A DNA stretch of 64,000 nucleotides from Cyanobium usitatum str. Tous (lineage in GTDB: Bacteria; Cyanobacteriota; Cyanobacteriia; PCC-6307; Cyanobiaceae), in assembly GCF_963920485.1 (NCBI RefSeq), contig NZ_OY986431.1, forward strand, positions 992,001 to 1,056,000. The letters run 5' to 3'. Positions within the stretch are counted from its first letter, which is position 1, and each line of letters begins with the position of its first letter. This document shows, piece after piece, positions 26,808 through 35,871 of this stretch. The notes under the pieces were generated by a model. It did not search any database. It saw only the letters and a program-made list of their open reading frames with translations, and had not been told where the DNA came from. The position numbers were made by a program, and so were the translations under genes.

Positions 26808-27979
26808 CAGAAAATCTCCGCCGGGTCGGCATCACCAAGGCGACGCATCGCCAGGGTTGCCGAGCCCATACACATCACCAAGATCATGATGAACACTGTC
26901 AGTGCGCGGGTCAGGTTCATCGATACGGGTAGCTGGGTGGCGTTGCGCACCAGTAGATAGAGACCCTGGCCAGCGGCGTAGGCAGGCAGATAGCCGAACA
27001 CAGCCAGCAGCATCCCCTCCCTAGCCACCACTCCAAGCAGGGTGGGCAGCCGGTAACCCATCGCCATCAAGGTGGCGTATTCCGGCAGATGATCGCTGAC
27101 GTCCGAATACAAAATCTGGTAGACGATTACGCAGCCCACCACGAAGCCCATAGCAGCACCGAGGGTGAAGATAAAACCGATTGAGGTGCTTGATTTCCAG
27201 TAGTTCTGTTCAAAAGCGATAAAGCCAGCTTTGGTCAGCACGCTTACGTCATCTGGTAAATCCCGCTTCAGCCTTTCGACCACCGCATCGGCATCGGCTC
27301 CAGCTCGCAAGCGGATCAGGCCCACCTCAATGCTGCCTGGAGGAGTATTTGGCAATAGCTGGAGATAGGTCTCCTGGCTGGTGAGCAGATTGCCATCAGC
27401 ACCAAAGGAGGTGCCGAGCCCCACTAGGCCGGCCACCCTTACTTTCTTGCCATTGATCTCGCTTTCGACGGTGCGTCCGCTGCGAAACCATTCGGCTACA
27501 GGGCCAAATTCTGGCCTGGAGAGCTCATCAAACAGCACTCGGCCCCGATCCTGTAAAAGCTTTGCCTTGGGAGCGAGGCTGGGGTCGGTGAAGAGGGGAT
27601 CGGCAGGTTCAAAGCCCAGGGTGAGGATTGAGCGGGTTGCCTTGGTATCTGGGTTGCGCCAAAGCAGCAAATTCCAGTGAACCGGAGTAACCCCCTCCAC
27701 ATCTGGATCTGCCATGGCCTGCACCAGACGGCGGCGGGGAAAGCCGGCCATGCTTACCGAGCTGCTGGAGCGGGGGCTGATTAACACCAGGTCGGTGTCA
27801 AAGAGGCGGTGAATAGTGACGCTGGCATCAAACAGGCCGTCCCTAAAGCCCAGCTGCATAAACATCAAGATGCCGGCGAAGGCGATGCCAGCCAGGGCGA
27901 CAGCCAGGCGCACGGGCTGGCGAGTCAAAAGCAGCCAGGCAAGGGGAATGCGGCGGCCCTGCCAGATACGGCCAAGCAT
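26807..27979 (-). CDS. devC: DevC-type ABC transporter permease
   Basis: 390 residues. An N-terminal membrane helix (LAVALAGIAFAGILMFMQLGF) is followed by a large periplasmic MacB-like domain (about 40-270) and three C-terminal helices of the FtsX fold, ending YLLVRNATQLPVSMNLTRAL and ADPAEIF. RLAVALAGIAFAGILMFMQLGFRD-type starts are characteristic of DevC. It abuts devA and devB by one base each, so the three are translated as one unit. Confidence 0.9.
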   Translation of the reverse strand: MLGRIWQGRRIPLAWLLLTRQPVRLAVALAGIAFAGILMFMQLGFRDGLFDASVTIHRLFDTDLVLISPRSSSSVSMAGFPRRRLVQAMADPDVEGVTPVHWNLLLWRNPDTKATRSILTLGFEPADPLFTDPSLAPKAKLLQDRGRVLFDELSRPEFGPVAEWFRSGRTVESEINGKKVRVAGLVGLGTSFGADGNLLTSQETYLQLLPNTPPGSIEVGLIRLRAGADADAVVERLKRDLPDDVSVLTKAGFIAFEQNYWKSSTSIGFIFTLGAAMGFVVGCVIVYQILYSDVSDHLPEYATLMAMGYRLPTLLGVVAREGMLLAVFGYLPAYAAGQGLYLLVRNATQLPVSMNLTRALTVFIMILVMCMGSATLAMRRLGDADPAEIF

Positions 27980-28914
27980 TAGGGCTGCCCAGGCGCCCTG
28001 GTGGCAGCGAGGCGCGCAATCACCTTTAAGCCCGTGAGATCGCGCACTCGCTGGCTATCGGAGGGATCTAGGGCTACCCGCACCTCCACAACCCTGGCAT
28101 CCGCGTCACCGGTGGGATCAGTTGAAAGCACTGAACGCTGCCGCACCTGGGGACTGATCCGAATCACCTCGCCCGTAAGCGCGCCTTGATAACCGCCGTT
28201 TTCGCTGATCAAAGAAACGCTCTGGCCAAGGCGCACCCGGTCGATGTCACTTTCATAAACCTCCACCACGGCCTGCATGCGGTTACTAGCGCCGAGCTCA
28301 AGAACGCCTGTTTCAGTCGGTCGCTCACCAACTCGGGCGTGGAGTTTGAGCACGGTGCCAGCCATGGGCGCCCGCAGTTCGGTAAGCAGCAACTCAGCTT
28401 TGAGTTTTTCGCCTTCTGCCCAGGCCTCGTTGCGGTCCCCCTGAAGCTTGAGCAGGTCCGTCTCGCGGTTGTCCAGCTCACCGCTTGGTATGGCTCCAGA
28501 GCGACTCAGCTGGCGGTAGCGACGGATATCGCGGGTTTGTACAGCCAATCTGGTATCAAGGTTGCGAAGGCGAGCCTCAATTAGCCGTTGTTGGGCCACA
28601 AGGGTGGGCGCTGTGTCAAAGCGGGCTAGCAGCTGGCCACTGTTGACACGGTCGCCTTCCTCAACCAAAAGCTCGGAGATCCGGGGGCTGCCGCCAATGC
28701 CACTGATGGGGGCCGCCAGCAAGCGCACATCACCAGCCGGCTCCAGCCGTCCGAGTGCTGCCACCGCTTCCTGATTACGGGGAGTTGCCGCAACCACCGG
28801 TGCTTTGACGGCAGGGGTTCGCTGCTGGCGAACCACGGCGACAGCCAAAACAAGCAGCAGGGCCGCACCCCCAAACCACCAAAGCCGGTTTACACCCAGC
28901 AAGGCGCGCTTCAC
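27979..28914 (-). CDS. devB: DevB-type membrane fusion protein (HlyD family)
   Basis: 311 residues from a GTG at 28914, whose GTGA overlaps the pcyA stop; the open frame runs 45 codons into pcyA and that part is not used. One membrane helix ([17 protein letters not shown]) is followed by a lipoyl half ([18 protein letters not shown]), a short coiled coil (about 120-195) and the second half [16 protein letters not shown]. It is the periplasmic adaptor of the DevBCA exporter. Coupling to pcyA is the odd feature. Confidence 0.9.
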   Translation of the reverse strand: MKRALLGVNRLWWFGGAALLLVLAVAVVRQQRTPAVKAPVVAATPRNQEAVAALGRLEPAGDVRLLAAPISGIGGSPRISELLVEEGDRVNSGQLLARFDTAPTLVAQQRLIEARLRNLDTRLAVQTRDIRRYRQLSRSGAIPSGELDNRETDLLKLQGDRNEAWAEGEKLKAELLLTELRAPMAGTVLKLHARVGERPTETGVLELGASNRMQAVVEVYESDIDRVRLGQSVSLISENGGYQGALTGEVIRISPQVRQRSVLSTDPTGDADARVVEVRVALDPSDSQRVRDLTGLKVIARLAATRAPGQP

Positions 28915-29690
28915 GGTGCCGGCGGATCGTCGAACAGCAACTCCTCGATGTAACGGTCTGCCCACTCCGGATTGAAGGCCTTCTCCAGCACCCGGCGAGT
29001 CTTGTCGTTTTGTTTCTGTTGCTTGCAATACCGGAGCTGACCCTGCCATCTGGCAACCGTAGCTGGGTGGGTCGGTGCCTGAGGCTCACTTGCGGCTATA
29101 GCCGACGCCAGCACATCGAGAAAGCCGCTTACCTCGTCGAGAAACGCGGCCTCCTCTGCGGAGGTCGTGGGCCTGACAAAGCGAACGTAGGGCGAAAAAA
29201 TTGAGCCCCAACCCGGCAGCTCCCGTTCCTGTTCAAAGCTGCTACGGGGTCTGGCGGCAAGAGCCTCGGCGATGCCGGCCGGTAGCTCGCTGCAAACTGG
29301 CGAGAGGTCGACAATGGCGGCGGAGACACCGGCCGGGCCGGCCACGATGTCTGCCCCAAATACAGGCAGGTCGAAGCGGGGATCCGGGAAGAGTACACAG
29401 TGCAATATCTGCAGTCCCGCTCCAAGCCGAGCAGTTTCCAGGTGCAGCTTGCGCAGTCCTTGACAGCGACGCAGCTCGTTGCGTATGAAAAGAAATTCGC
29501 CATCGAGTGTGCCAGTGATGGCCTCGAGATCGGCAGAGACCGCAAGCGCTTCCAGTTCGGGCAGGCCTTGCCAAAACCTACGAATCCGCGCCGCAAGGTC
29601 CTCCATCAGGGGATGAATCGCACCGCTTCCGGCGCCAGAACCGTCGAGGGCAGCGTCGGGACTCTGAGACGAAGCGGGGGCGGAACTCAC
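28911..29690 (-). CDS. pcyA: Phycocyanobilin:ferredoxin oxidoreductase
   Basis: 259 residues from GTG 29690, chosen because family members have roughly 15-25 residues before the [11 protein letters not shown]-type segment; ATG 29606 or the start at 29732 are alternatives. Marks are [43 protein letters not shown] and the C-terminal [15 protein letters not shown]. The Asp of GADIV and the His in LHLETA/ILHCV regions correspond to proton-donating residues. It reduces biliverdin IX-alpha to phycocyanobilin with ferredoxin. It heads the pcyA-devBCA unit and is divergent from the M16 pair. Confidence 0.93.
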   Translation of the reverse strand: MSSAPASSQSPDAALDGSGAGSGAIHPLMEDLAARIRRFWQGLPELEALAVSADLEAITGTLDGEFLFIRNELRRCQGLRKLHLETARLGAGLQILHCVLFPDPRFDLPVFGADIVAGPAGVSAAIVDLSPVCSELPAGIAEALAARPRSSFEQERELPGWGSIFSPYVRFVRPTTSAEEAAFLDEVSGFLDVLASAIAASEPQAPTHPATVARWQGQLRYCKQQKQNDKTRRVLEKAFNPEWADRYIEELLFDDPPAP

Positions 29691-29739
29691 GACAGGAGGT
29701 GCAGCCAGCAGAATGCAGATCCTGCCACGCATCTGAGCC

Positions 29740-31008
29740 TTGCCCCTGGCCCCATCCCAGCCCCTGCTGCCAGGCCTGGCTAACCCCAGCGATCAACTTC
29801 TGGCCAACGGCGCCACTGTGGTCAGCCTGTTTTTGCCCGATTCGCCGCTGGTATGCCTCGACTTTTGGTGCCGCGCAGGCAGCGTTTTTGAATCCGCCGC
29901 CGAAAGCGGCATGGCCCATTTCCTTGAACACATGGTGTTCAAGGGCAGTGAGCGGCTTGGGCCTGGCGAATTCGACCTTCGCATCGAGGCGATGGGTGGC
30001 AACAGCAATGCCGCCACTGGCTTCGATGACGTTCACTACCACGTTTTGATCCCACCGGAGGCGGCGGCAGAAGCCCTCGACCTACTGCTCGATCTGGTGC
30101 TGCATCCCCGCCTCGATGCCGCAGCATTTGACATGGAGAGGCAGGTGGTGCTTGAGGAGCTGGCCCAAAGCGAAGATCAGCCCGATGAAATCGCTCTGCA
30201 GCAGTTACTTCGACTTGGCTGCCCAAAGCACGCCTATGGCCAACCGATCCTGGGCCAGCGCGAACTGCTTCTTGAGCAGACACCTGCTGCCATGGCCGCC
30301 TTCCATCGGCGTCTTTATGGCGCCAACCGTTGCGTGCTGGCCATGGGCGGCGCCCTCGAGCCGGAGACCCTGGCCGAACGCATCGCTGGAAGTGGCCTGG
30401 CCCAATTGCCGCTGGTGGAGGAGCCTCGCAGCCGGCCAGCCCTTGTGGTGCAGCCAGGGGAGCATCGGATCGAAGTGCCGCGGCTGGAATCGGCGCGCCT
30501 ACTGATGCTTTGGGGTTTGCCTCCCGCCTCTCAGTTGCACGACGTGATGGGCGCAGACCTGCTCACAACCGTGCTGGCCGAGGGGCGACGCAGCCGCTTA
30601 GTGGAGAAGCTGCGCGAGCAACTGCGCATCGTGGAAAGCATCGATCTCGATCTGCATGTAATGGAGTTCGGCAGCTTTGCCCTGCTGGAGGCAATCTGCG
30701 AAACGGACGAGTTGGCCTCCGTTCGCAAAGCGATTGATGCGGTCTGGTGCGAGCTGTTGCAGGAGGGTATGGCTGAGGCGGAATGGCAGCGGGCCCAGCG
30801 TCTTGTGGCCAATGGCTACCGCTTTGGTTTAGAAGCCGCTGGCGGTGTGGCGGGCCTGATCGGCAACAACCGTCTCTGGGGGCGACACCACCGACTGGAG
30901 CTGCCGCTCGAAGAGATTGGTTGCTGGAGTGCATCCCAATTGCTGCAGCAGGCCGCCCCCCTCCTTGATCCCAGTCGGGCCTGCGTTCTCGAGGCGGTGC
31001 CGGCATGA
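29740..31008 (+). CDS. M16 family zinc metallopeptidase (catalytic partner)
   Basis: 422 residues. The inverted zinc motif [10 protein letters not shown] (HxxEH, about 68-72) is intact, followed by the downstream glutamate region [15 protein letters not shown]. The fold is processing-peptidase-like. The start is a TTG at 29740; no in-frame ATG fits. Its ATGA overlap with the next M16 gene implies a heterodimer of one active and one inactive subunit. The substrate is unknown. An AGGAGG sits at 29695-29700, too far upstream to be its ribosome binding site. Confidence 0.9.
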   Translation: MPLAPSQPLLPGLANPSDQLLANGATVVSLFLPDSPLVCLDFWCRAGSVFESAAESGMAHFLEHMVFKGSERLGPGEFDLRIEAMGGNSNAATGFDDVHYHVLIPPEAAAEALDLLLDLVLHPRLDAAAFDMERQVVLEELAQSEDQPDEIALQQLLRLGCPKHAYGQPILGQRELLLEQTPAAMAAFHRRLYGANRCVLAMGGALEPETLAERIAGSGLAQLPLVEEPRSRPALVVQPGEHRIEVPRLESARLLMLWGLPPASQLHDVMGADLLTTVLAEGRRSRLVEKLREQLRIVESIDLDLHVMEFGSFALLEAICETDELASVRKAIDAVWCELLQEGMAEAEWQRAQRLVANGYRFGLEAAGGVAGLIGNNRLWGRHHRLELPLEEIGCWSASQLLQQAAPLLDPSRACVLEAVPA

Positions 31009-32303
31009 CCAGCACCCATTCATCCTCGGCCAACTGGCAGCACACCAGCCTTCAGGGCGGCCTACCGCTGATCTGGCAGCGCCGGCCTGGACCGGCGATC
31101 GTGGCCTGCCGGTTGTGGATACGGGGCGGCAGCAGTCAGGACCTGCCTGGCCAGCGCGGGGCTGGCCAATTGCTGGCCGGCTTGATGACCCGCGGTTGCG
31201 GCAGCTACGGGCCTGAAGCCCTGGCCGACCTCGTGGAGGGTCGCGGGGCCGCCCTGCGCGCTGAAGCTGCCGAAGACTGCCTGGTGATCAGCCTCAAGTG
31301 CGCCAGCAGCGACACGAGCGAGCTGCTGCCCCTGTTGCTGACAATGGCCAGGCAGCCCTGGCTTAGCCCCGACCAACTCGAGCTAGAGCGGGACCTGAAC
31401 CTCCAGAGCCTGCAGCGCCAGCGGGAAGATCCGTTCCAGCTAGCCCACGACCAGCTGCGCCACATGCTCTATGGCGATGGGCCCTATGGCCACGACCCCC
31501 TCGGTGTGGATGGGGAACTAGCTGCCCTGCACACCGAGCAGATAGGGGCGTTGGTGCCTGAGCTCGGCCAGAACGGCGCCCTTTTGGTGGCCTGCGGTGA
31601 TCTGGATGATGAACTGCCCCAGCTGCTCAATCCCCTGCTTAATCAGTGCCCCTGGACCACGGCCCCGCCAAGCCCCGGCGCCGGGCCCGGCGCAGCCTCC
31701 GGGCTGGAGCGCTTTGCCTACTTGGAGCAGGACACGGAGCAACTGGTATTGATGCTGGGTACGGCGACCGTGCCCCTGGGCGATCCGGACGGGCTGGCCC
31801 TGAGGCTGCTTCAGGCTCACCTGGGCATGGGCATGTCCAGCCGCCTTTTCGTGACCATGAGGGAGGAGCGGGGCCTGGCCTACGACGTTGGGGTCCACAT
31901 GCCGGCACGGCGCGGCGCTACTCCCTTTATCTGGCACCTCTCCACTTCCGCTGAGCGGGCAGAAGAGGCCACCACTGCTCTTCTCGAGGAGTGGCAAAGG
32001 GTTCTAGATCAGCCCTTGAGCGCCCCTGAACTCGCTTTGGCAAAGGCCAAATACCGCGGCCAGGACGCCATGGGGCGCCAGACCTGCGGCCAGATCGCCG
32101 ATCGTCAGGCGCTGGTGCTGGGCCATGGCCTGGGCTGGAGCTACGTGGAGGAAAGCCTGGAGCGGGCCCAGCAACTGGATGCCGGCACCCTGCTGGCGGC
32201 AGCTCGCCGCAGGCTTTCCGTTCCCGCCCTCAGCATCTGTGGTCCAGCGCCAGCCCTTGCCGCCGCAGAAAAGGCCTGGCACCGCCACGCTCTCAGTGCC
32301 TGA
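31005..32303 (+). CDS. M16 family peptidase-like protein (non-catalytic partner)
   Basis: 432 residues, paralogous to its upstream neighbour. In the region of the zinc motif it reads GQLLAGLMTRGCGSYG and lacks HxxEH, so it should not bind zinc. The C-terminal half keeps the substrate-side motif MREERGLAYDVGVHMPARRG. Such inactive subunits complete the chamber of heterodimeric M16 proteases. Its ATG overlaps the upstream stop by 4 bases. A convergent sipA lies 21 bases downstream. Confidence 0.9.
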   Translation: MTSTHSSSANWQHTSLQGGLPLIWQRRPGPAIVACRLWIRGGSSQDLPGQRGAGQLLAGLMTRGCGSYGPEALADLVEGRGAALRAEAAEDCLVISLKCASSDTSELLPLLLTMARQPWLSPDQLELERDLNLQSLQRQREDPFQLAHDQLRHMLYGDGPYGHDPLGVDGELAALHTEQIGALVPELGQNGALLVACGDLDDELPQLLNPLLNQCPWTTAPPSPGAGPGAASGLERFAYLEQDTEQLVLMLGTATVPLGDPDGLALRLLQAHLGMGMSSRLFVTMREERGLAYDVGVHMPARRGATPFIWHLSTSAERAEEATTALLEEWQRVLDQPLSAPELALAKAKYRGQDAMGRQTCGQIADRQALVLGHGLGWSYVEESLERAQQLDAGTLLAAARRRLSVPALSICGPAPALAAAEKAWHRHALSA

Positions 32304-32324
32304 TATGGCTTGCCAAGTGCCTGA

Positions 32325-32597
32325 TTAAGGCTCAGCAGCTTGTAGTTGGTCGGCTTCCAGCAAAAAGGTGCCGCGGCGAAAGCGAACTGCCAGTTGATTG
32401 CGCGCCTTAATGGCCAGCACCTGACCCTGCTCATCGCTGTCCACCAGGTCTGGGGGACGCAACATCGGCATTGAATCAGCTGTTTTTAGATAATTGGGCC
32501 GGCCCTTCAGCTGCACCGCATCGCCCACACCAAAAGGCAGTTGCCCCTCGGCAAAAGGCAGTGGCTCCAACGACTCGGCTCCTAGTGGCTCTTCCAT
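32325..32597 (-). CDS. sipA: SipA-like regulatory protein (DUF3148)
   Basis: 90 residues from ATG 32597; the frame opens 17 codons earlier. The diagnostic core is VQLKGRPNYLKTADSMPMLRPPDLV followed by VRFRRGTFLLEADQL, the SipA/DUF3148 small beta-barrel. In Synechococcus elongatus SipA binds the sensor kinase NblS and stimulates its autophosphorylation in the light and nutrient stress pathway. NblS is not in the window. It is convergent with the M16 pair and divergent from bioY. Confidence 0.85.
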   Translation of the reverse strand: MEEPLGAESLEPLPFAEGQLPFGVGDAVQLKGRPNYLKTADSMPMLRPPDLVDSDEQGQVLAIKARNQLAVRFRRGTFLLEADQLQAAEP

Positions 32598-32675
32598 AGC
32601 TTCTCTTGATAGCTCGAAGTTAGCGGCCCCATTGGCACGACCCCCCAAAATGGGAACCAGAAACGATGTGATCAG

Positions 32676-33251
32676 TTGAGGGCCCTAGCCACCTGGAGCG
32701 GCGCAATCGCCGGTCTGCTGCTGATCTTGGTAGGCGGGCTGATTCAGGCCGCCGCCCCGCTTCCGGCCGCCAGCGGCGGCTGGAACCTCGCAACCCTGCC
32801 AATCACCCTCCAGGTGCCTGCCCTGCTGTTAACCGCCCTGGTCTGCGGCCCTCGCAGCGGCATGCTCGCAGCAGTTGCTTACCTGAGCCTGGGCCTGTTC
32901 CAACTACCGGTGTTTCAGGGCGGAGGTGGTGCCGCCTACCTCTTGGATCCTGGCTTTGGTTATCTAGCTGGCTTCATCCCGGCTGCCTGGCTCACCGGCA
33001 AGCTCGTGCGGCAGCAGGGCATGGACGACCTGCTGGGTTTGTTTGGCGCCGCAGTGGTTGGGCTGGGCGTCCTGCAGGTTTGCGGCATAGCCAACCTTTT
33101 GCTGGGAGCACTGGCTGGCCGCTGGGGACCAAATCTTGGAATCCTCCTATTCAGCTACAGCCTGGCGCCCTTGCTGCCCCAGTTGCTCCTGTGCTGCGCC
33201 GTAGCCCTGGTCGCCCTGCTGCTGCGCCGTCTGCTGCTGGTGGAGTCATGA
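32676..33251 (+). CDS. bioY: Biotin transporter BioY
   Basis: 191 residues, six hydrophobic segments. LPITLQVPALLLTALVCGPRSGMLAAVAYLSLGLFQLPVF is the BioY S-component signature, and AYLLDPGFGYLAGFIPAAWLTG follows. It takes up biotin, alone or with an energy-coupling module not seen here. The start is a TTG at 32676. The stop overlaps lspA (ATGA), so it opens the bioY-lspA-PBP-GTPase unit. Confidence 0.92.
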   Translation: MRALATWSGAIAGLLLILVGGLIQAAAPLPAASGGWNLATLPITLQVPALLLTALVCGPRSGMLAAVAYLSLGLFQLPVFQGGGGAAYLLDPGFGYLAGFIPAAWLTGKLVRQQGMDDLLGLFGAAVVGLGVLQVCGIANLLLGALAGRWGPNLGILLFSYSLAPLLPQLLLCCAVALVALLLRRLLLVES

Positions 33252-33715
33252 GACGGCTGCGCAACCTCGCCTACACCAGCGCTGTAATGGTGTTGGTGCT
33301 TGACCAGCTCAGCAAGGCTCTAGCCGTTACCAATCTGCCGCTCGGGAGCAGTTCAGCTTTTCTGCCCGGGCTGCTTTCCCTGCAGCTTGTTCGCAACTCC
33401 GGAGCGGCCTTCAGCCTGTTCAGCGGCAATCCCCAGCTACTTGGCCTGGTGAGCCTTCTGGTCTCCATTGCTGTGGCCGTTTGGATTCAAAAGCAGGGTC
33501 AAATGACCCTCACCCGGAGCCTTGGGGTAGGGCTGCTGCTGGGGGGAGCTCTTGGTAATGGTCTTGATCGCTGGCGTCTTGGCTATGTGGTGGATTTTTT
33601 AGCCCTGGTGCCGGTTTCCTTCCCGGTGTTCAACCTGGCCGATGTGGCCATCAACCTGGCGGTGCTTTGCTTCGCCATCGAGCTGCTGGGTAACCATGGC
33701 CAAAAAGGCGTTTGA
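33248..33715 (+). CDS. lspA: Lipoprotein signal peptidase II
   Basis: 155 residues, four membrane segments. The catalytic aspartates are D116 in GYVVDFL and D132 in VFNLADVAINL; LVRNSGAAFSLF and GGALGNGLDRW are also conserved. It cleaves prolipoprotein signal peptides in the inner membrane. The ATG at 33248 overlaps the bioY stop by 4 bases; a longer open frame upstream is inside bioY and is not used. It overlaps the PBP gene by 20 bases. Confidence 0.96.
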   Translation: MRRLRNLAYTSAVMVLVLDQLSKALAVTNLPLGSSSAFLPGLLSLQLVRNSGAAFSLFSGNPQLLGLVSLLVSIAVAVWIQKQGQMTLTRSLGVGLLLGGALGNGLDRWRLGYVVDFLALVPVSFPVFNLADVAINLAVLCFAIELLGNHGQKGV

Positions 33716-35861
33716 GGCCCTAGGCCGGCGCTGGCAGCGGTTCAGCCAGCCAGGCCAAGCCCAACTCCAGCTGCACCTACCAGGCCAAGCCTCGCGCCTG
33801 CTGCCCCTGCACCCGGGCACCTACCGCATCGGGCGCGACAACGACTGCCAAATTTGCGTTGACCATCCGGCGGTCAGCCGCGAGCACGCCCTGCTGGAGC
33901 GGCGCGGATCCCACTGGTTGCTCAGCGACGACAGCTCAACCAACGGCCTGTGGTGGCAGGGCCGGCGGGTGCAGAAGTTGCTGCTTCGCGACGGCGACAG
34001 CCTTCGCTTCGGCCCCAGCCAGGAGGCGGGACTGCCCGAGCTCGATTTTCAGATCCGCCCCCTGCCCCAGTTGCAAAGGTTGCTGCGGGCAGCGAGCTTG
34101 ATGCTTGCGGCGGCGGCCCTTGGCGGCCTTGGCTTGCAGGCCATCTCTGGCCTCCAAGTGCCGATACGCGGCAGCCTCGCCACGGTGCGAGGCCCCCTGG
34201 TGCTCTACGACCGGCAGGGCAAAGCAATCGCAACAGCCCAGGCCAAGGAGCATCGGGAGCTCAAAGCCTTGCAGGGCTATCCCCGGGTGTTGATCGATGC
34301 CCTGCTTGCCAGTGAGGACAGCCGCTTCTGGTGGCATCCCGGCGTCGACCCGGTTGGCACGGGCCGTGCCCTTGTTACCAACGTGCTCGGAGGAAGGGTG
34401 CTGGAGGGGGGCAGCACCCTCACCCAGCAACTGGCCCGCAGCTTGTACCCCGATCAGGTGGGTCAAGGTGAAACCCTTGGCCGCAAGTGGCGTGAGCTGC
34501 TGGTGGCACTCCAGCTCGAGGCCCGTTTCAGCAAGCGGGATCTACTGCTGAGCTACCTCAACCGGGTTTATTTGGGTGTTGGCTGGGGTTTCGAGGATGC
34601 CTCCCGCCACTATTTCGGTAAGCCCGCCAGCGACCTGAAGCTTGAGGAGGCCGCCCTACTGGTGGGCCTACTTCCCTCACCCAATGGCTACGACCCCTGC
34701 TTCGATCCCCAGGCGGCCCTGAGCTCCCGCAATGCCGTGCTCAGCAAGATGGGTGATACGGGCCGCATCAGTGCCGATCAGGCCCGCAGCGGCCGCCGCA
34801 GCCCAATCCGGCTTTCGCCCCAGGCCTGCCGCAGTAGCAGCTCTCAACGTGGAGTCCCCTTTTATTCAGACCAAGTCGGCCGCGACCTCGATCAACTGGT
34901 GGGGTCAGAGGTGGCGGCCGAGGGCAATTTCCTGATCGATACCTATTTGGATCGCAACCTGCAGGAGCAGGTGGAACGGTTGTTGCGCCAACGACTTAGC
35001 TCCAGCAAGGCGCTGGGGGTAGGGGAGGGGGCCGTGGTCGTGCTCGATTCGCGCACCGGCGGCATCCTGGCCCTTGCCGGTGGCCGCGACTACCGCCAGA
35101 GCCAGTTCAATCGGGCCACGATGGCCCTGCGCCAGCCCGGCAGCACCTTCAAGCTGATTCCCTATTTGGTCGCTCTCGAGCGGGGCGGTAAGCCCAGTGA
35201 TCCAATCAGCTGCTCGCCATTGCGCTGGCGCGGTCAGAGCTTTAGCAGCGGCTGTGGTGGCAAGTTGAGCCTGGTATCTGCCTTTGCTAGCAGTAGCAAC
35301 ACGGCAGCGCTGCGACTGGCCCAGCGAGTAGGGCTTGATGCTTTGGTGCAGAAAGCTCGCGATCTTGGCTTCACTAGCCCCCTGGCGGCCGTGCCCGGAT
35401 TAGCCCTCGGCCAGAGCGAGGTAACCCTGCTGGAGCTCACCGCTGCCTACGCGGCGATCGCCAACGGTGGCGTTTGGCATTCCCCCAGCACAATTCGGCG
35501 CCTTACGGATGGAGAGGCATGTAGCGGCCAGTCATCAAGCCAGTGCCGCCAGGCCAACGCCCCCACAACATCCCAAGCGGGACGCCGGGTAAGCAGCGAG
35601 GCGACGGCCAGCGCCATGCAGCAGTTGCTGCGGGCCGTGGTGCAGCGGGGTACGGGCCAGATGGCCAGTCTGGGCGGTCAGGAGGGTGGCAAAACCGGCA
35701 CAACCAACGACAGCCGCGATTTGCTCTTTGTCGGCTATGAGCCTCAGCGCCATTGGGTGGTGGGTATCTGGTTGGGTAATGACGACAACAGCCCCAGCCG
35801 CGCCAGCAGCGCCTTGGCTGCAGGACTGTGGAGCGAGATCATCCGAGCAGCCCGATCCTGA
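33696..35861 (+). CDS. Class A penicillin-binding protein with N-terminal FHA domain
   Basis: 721 residues from ATG 33696. An FHA domain occupies about 20-115, with TYRIGRDNDCQI, SREHALLERR and STNG as phosphothreonine-binding loops. A membrane helix (about 128-150) follows, then the GT51 glycosyltransferase (LASEDSRFWWHPGVD, GGSTLTQQLARSLY). The transpeptidase has RQPGSTFK, SSSN and GGKTGTTNDSRD as its three motifs. It polymerises and crosslinks peptidoglycan. FHA lies on the cytoplasmic side, so activity could respond to Ser/Thr phosphorylation. The fusion is known in some cyanobacterial PBPs, as far as I recall. Confidence 0.93.
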   Translation: MAKKAFEALGRRWQRFSQPGQAQLQLHLPGQASRLLPLHPGTYRIGRDNDCQICVDHPAVSREHALLERRGSHWLLSDDSSTNGLWWQGRRVQKLLLRDGDSLRFGPSQEAGLPELDFQIRPLPQLQRLLRAASLMLAAAALGGLGLQAISGLQVPIRGSLATVRGPLVLYDRQGKAIATAQAKEHRELKALQGYPRVLIDALLASEDSRFWWHPGVDPVGTGRALVTNVLGGRVLEGGSTLTQQLARSLYPDQVGQGETLGRKWRELLVALQLEARFSKRDLLLSYLNRVYLGVGWGFEDASRHYFGKPASDLKLEEAALLVGLLPSPNGYDPCFDPQAALSSRNAVLSKMGDTGRISADQARSGRRSPIRLSPQACRSSSSQRGVPFYSDQVGRDLDQLVGSEVAAEGNFLIDTYLDRNLQEQVERLLRQRLSSSKALGVGEGAVVVLDSRTGGILALAGGRDYRQSQFNRATMALRQPGSTFKLIPYLVALERGGKPSDPISCSPLRWRGQSFSSGCGGKLSLVSAFASSSNTAALRLAQRVGLDALVQKARDLGFTSPLAAVPGLALGQSEVTLLELTAAYAAIANGGVWHSPSTIRRLTDGEACSGQSSSQCRQANAPTTSQAGRRVSSEATASAMQQLLRAVVQRGTGQMASLGGQEGGKTGTTNDSRDLLFVGYEPQRHWVVGIWLGNDDNSPSRASSALAAGLWSEIIRAARS

Positions 35862-35871
35862 TGCCTGAGTT

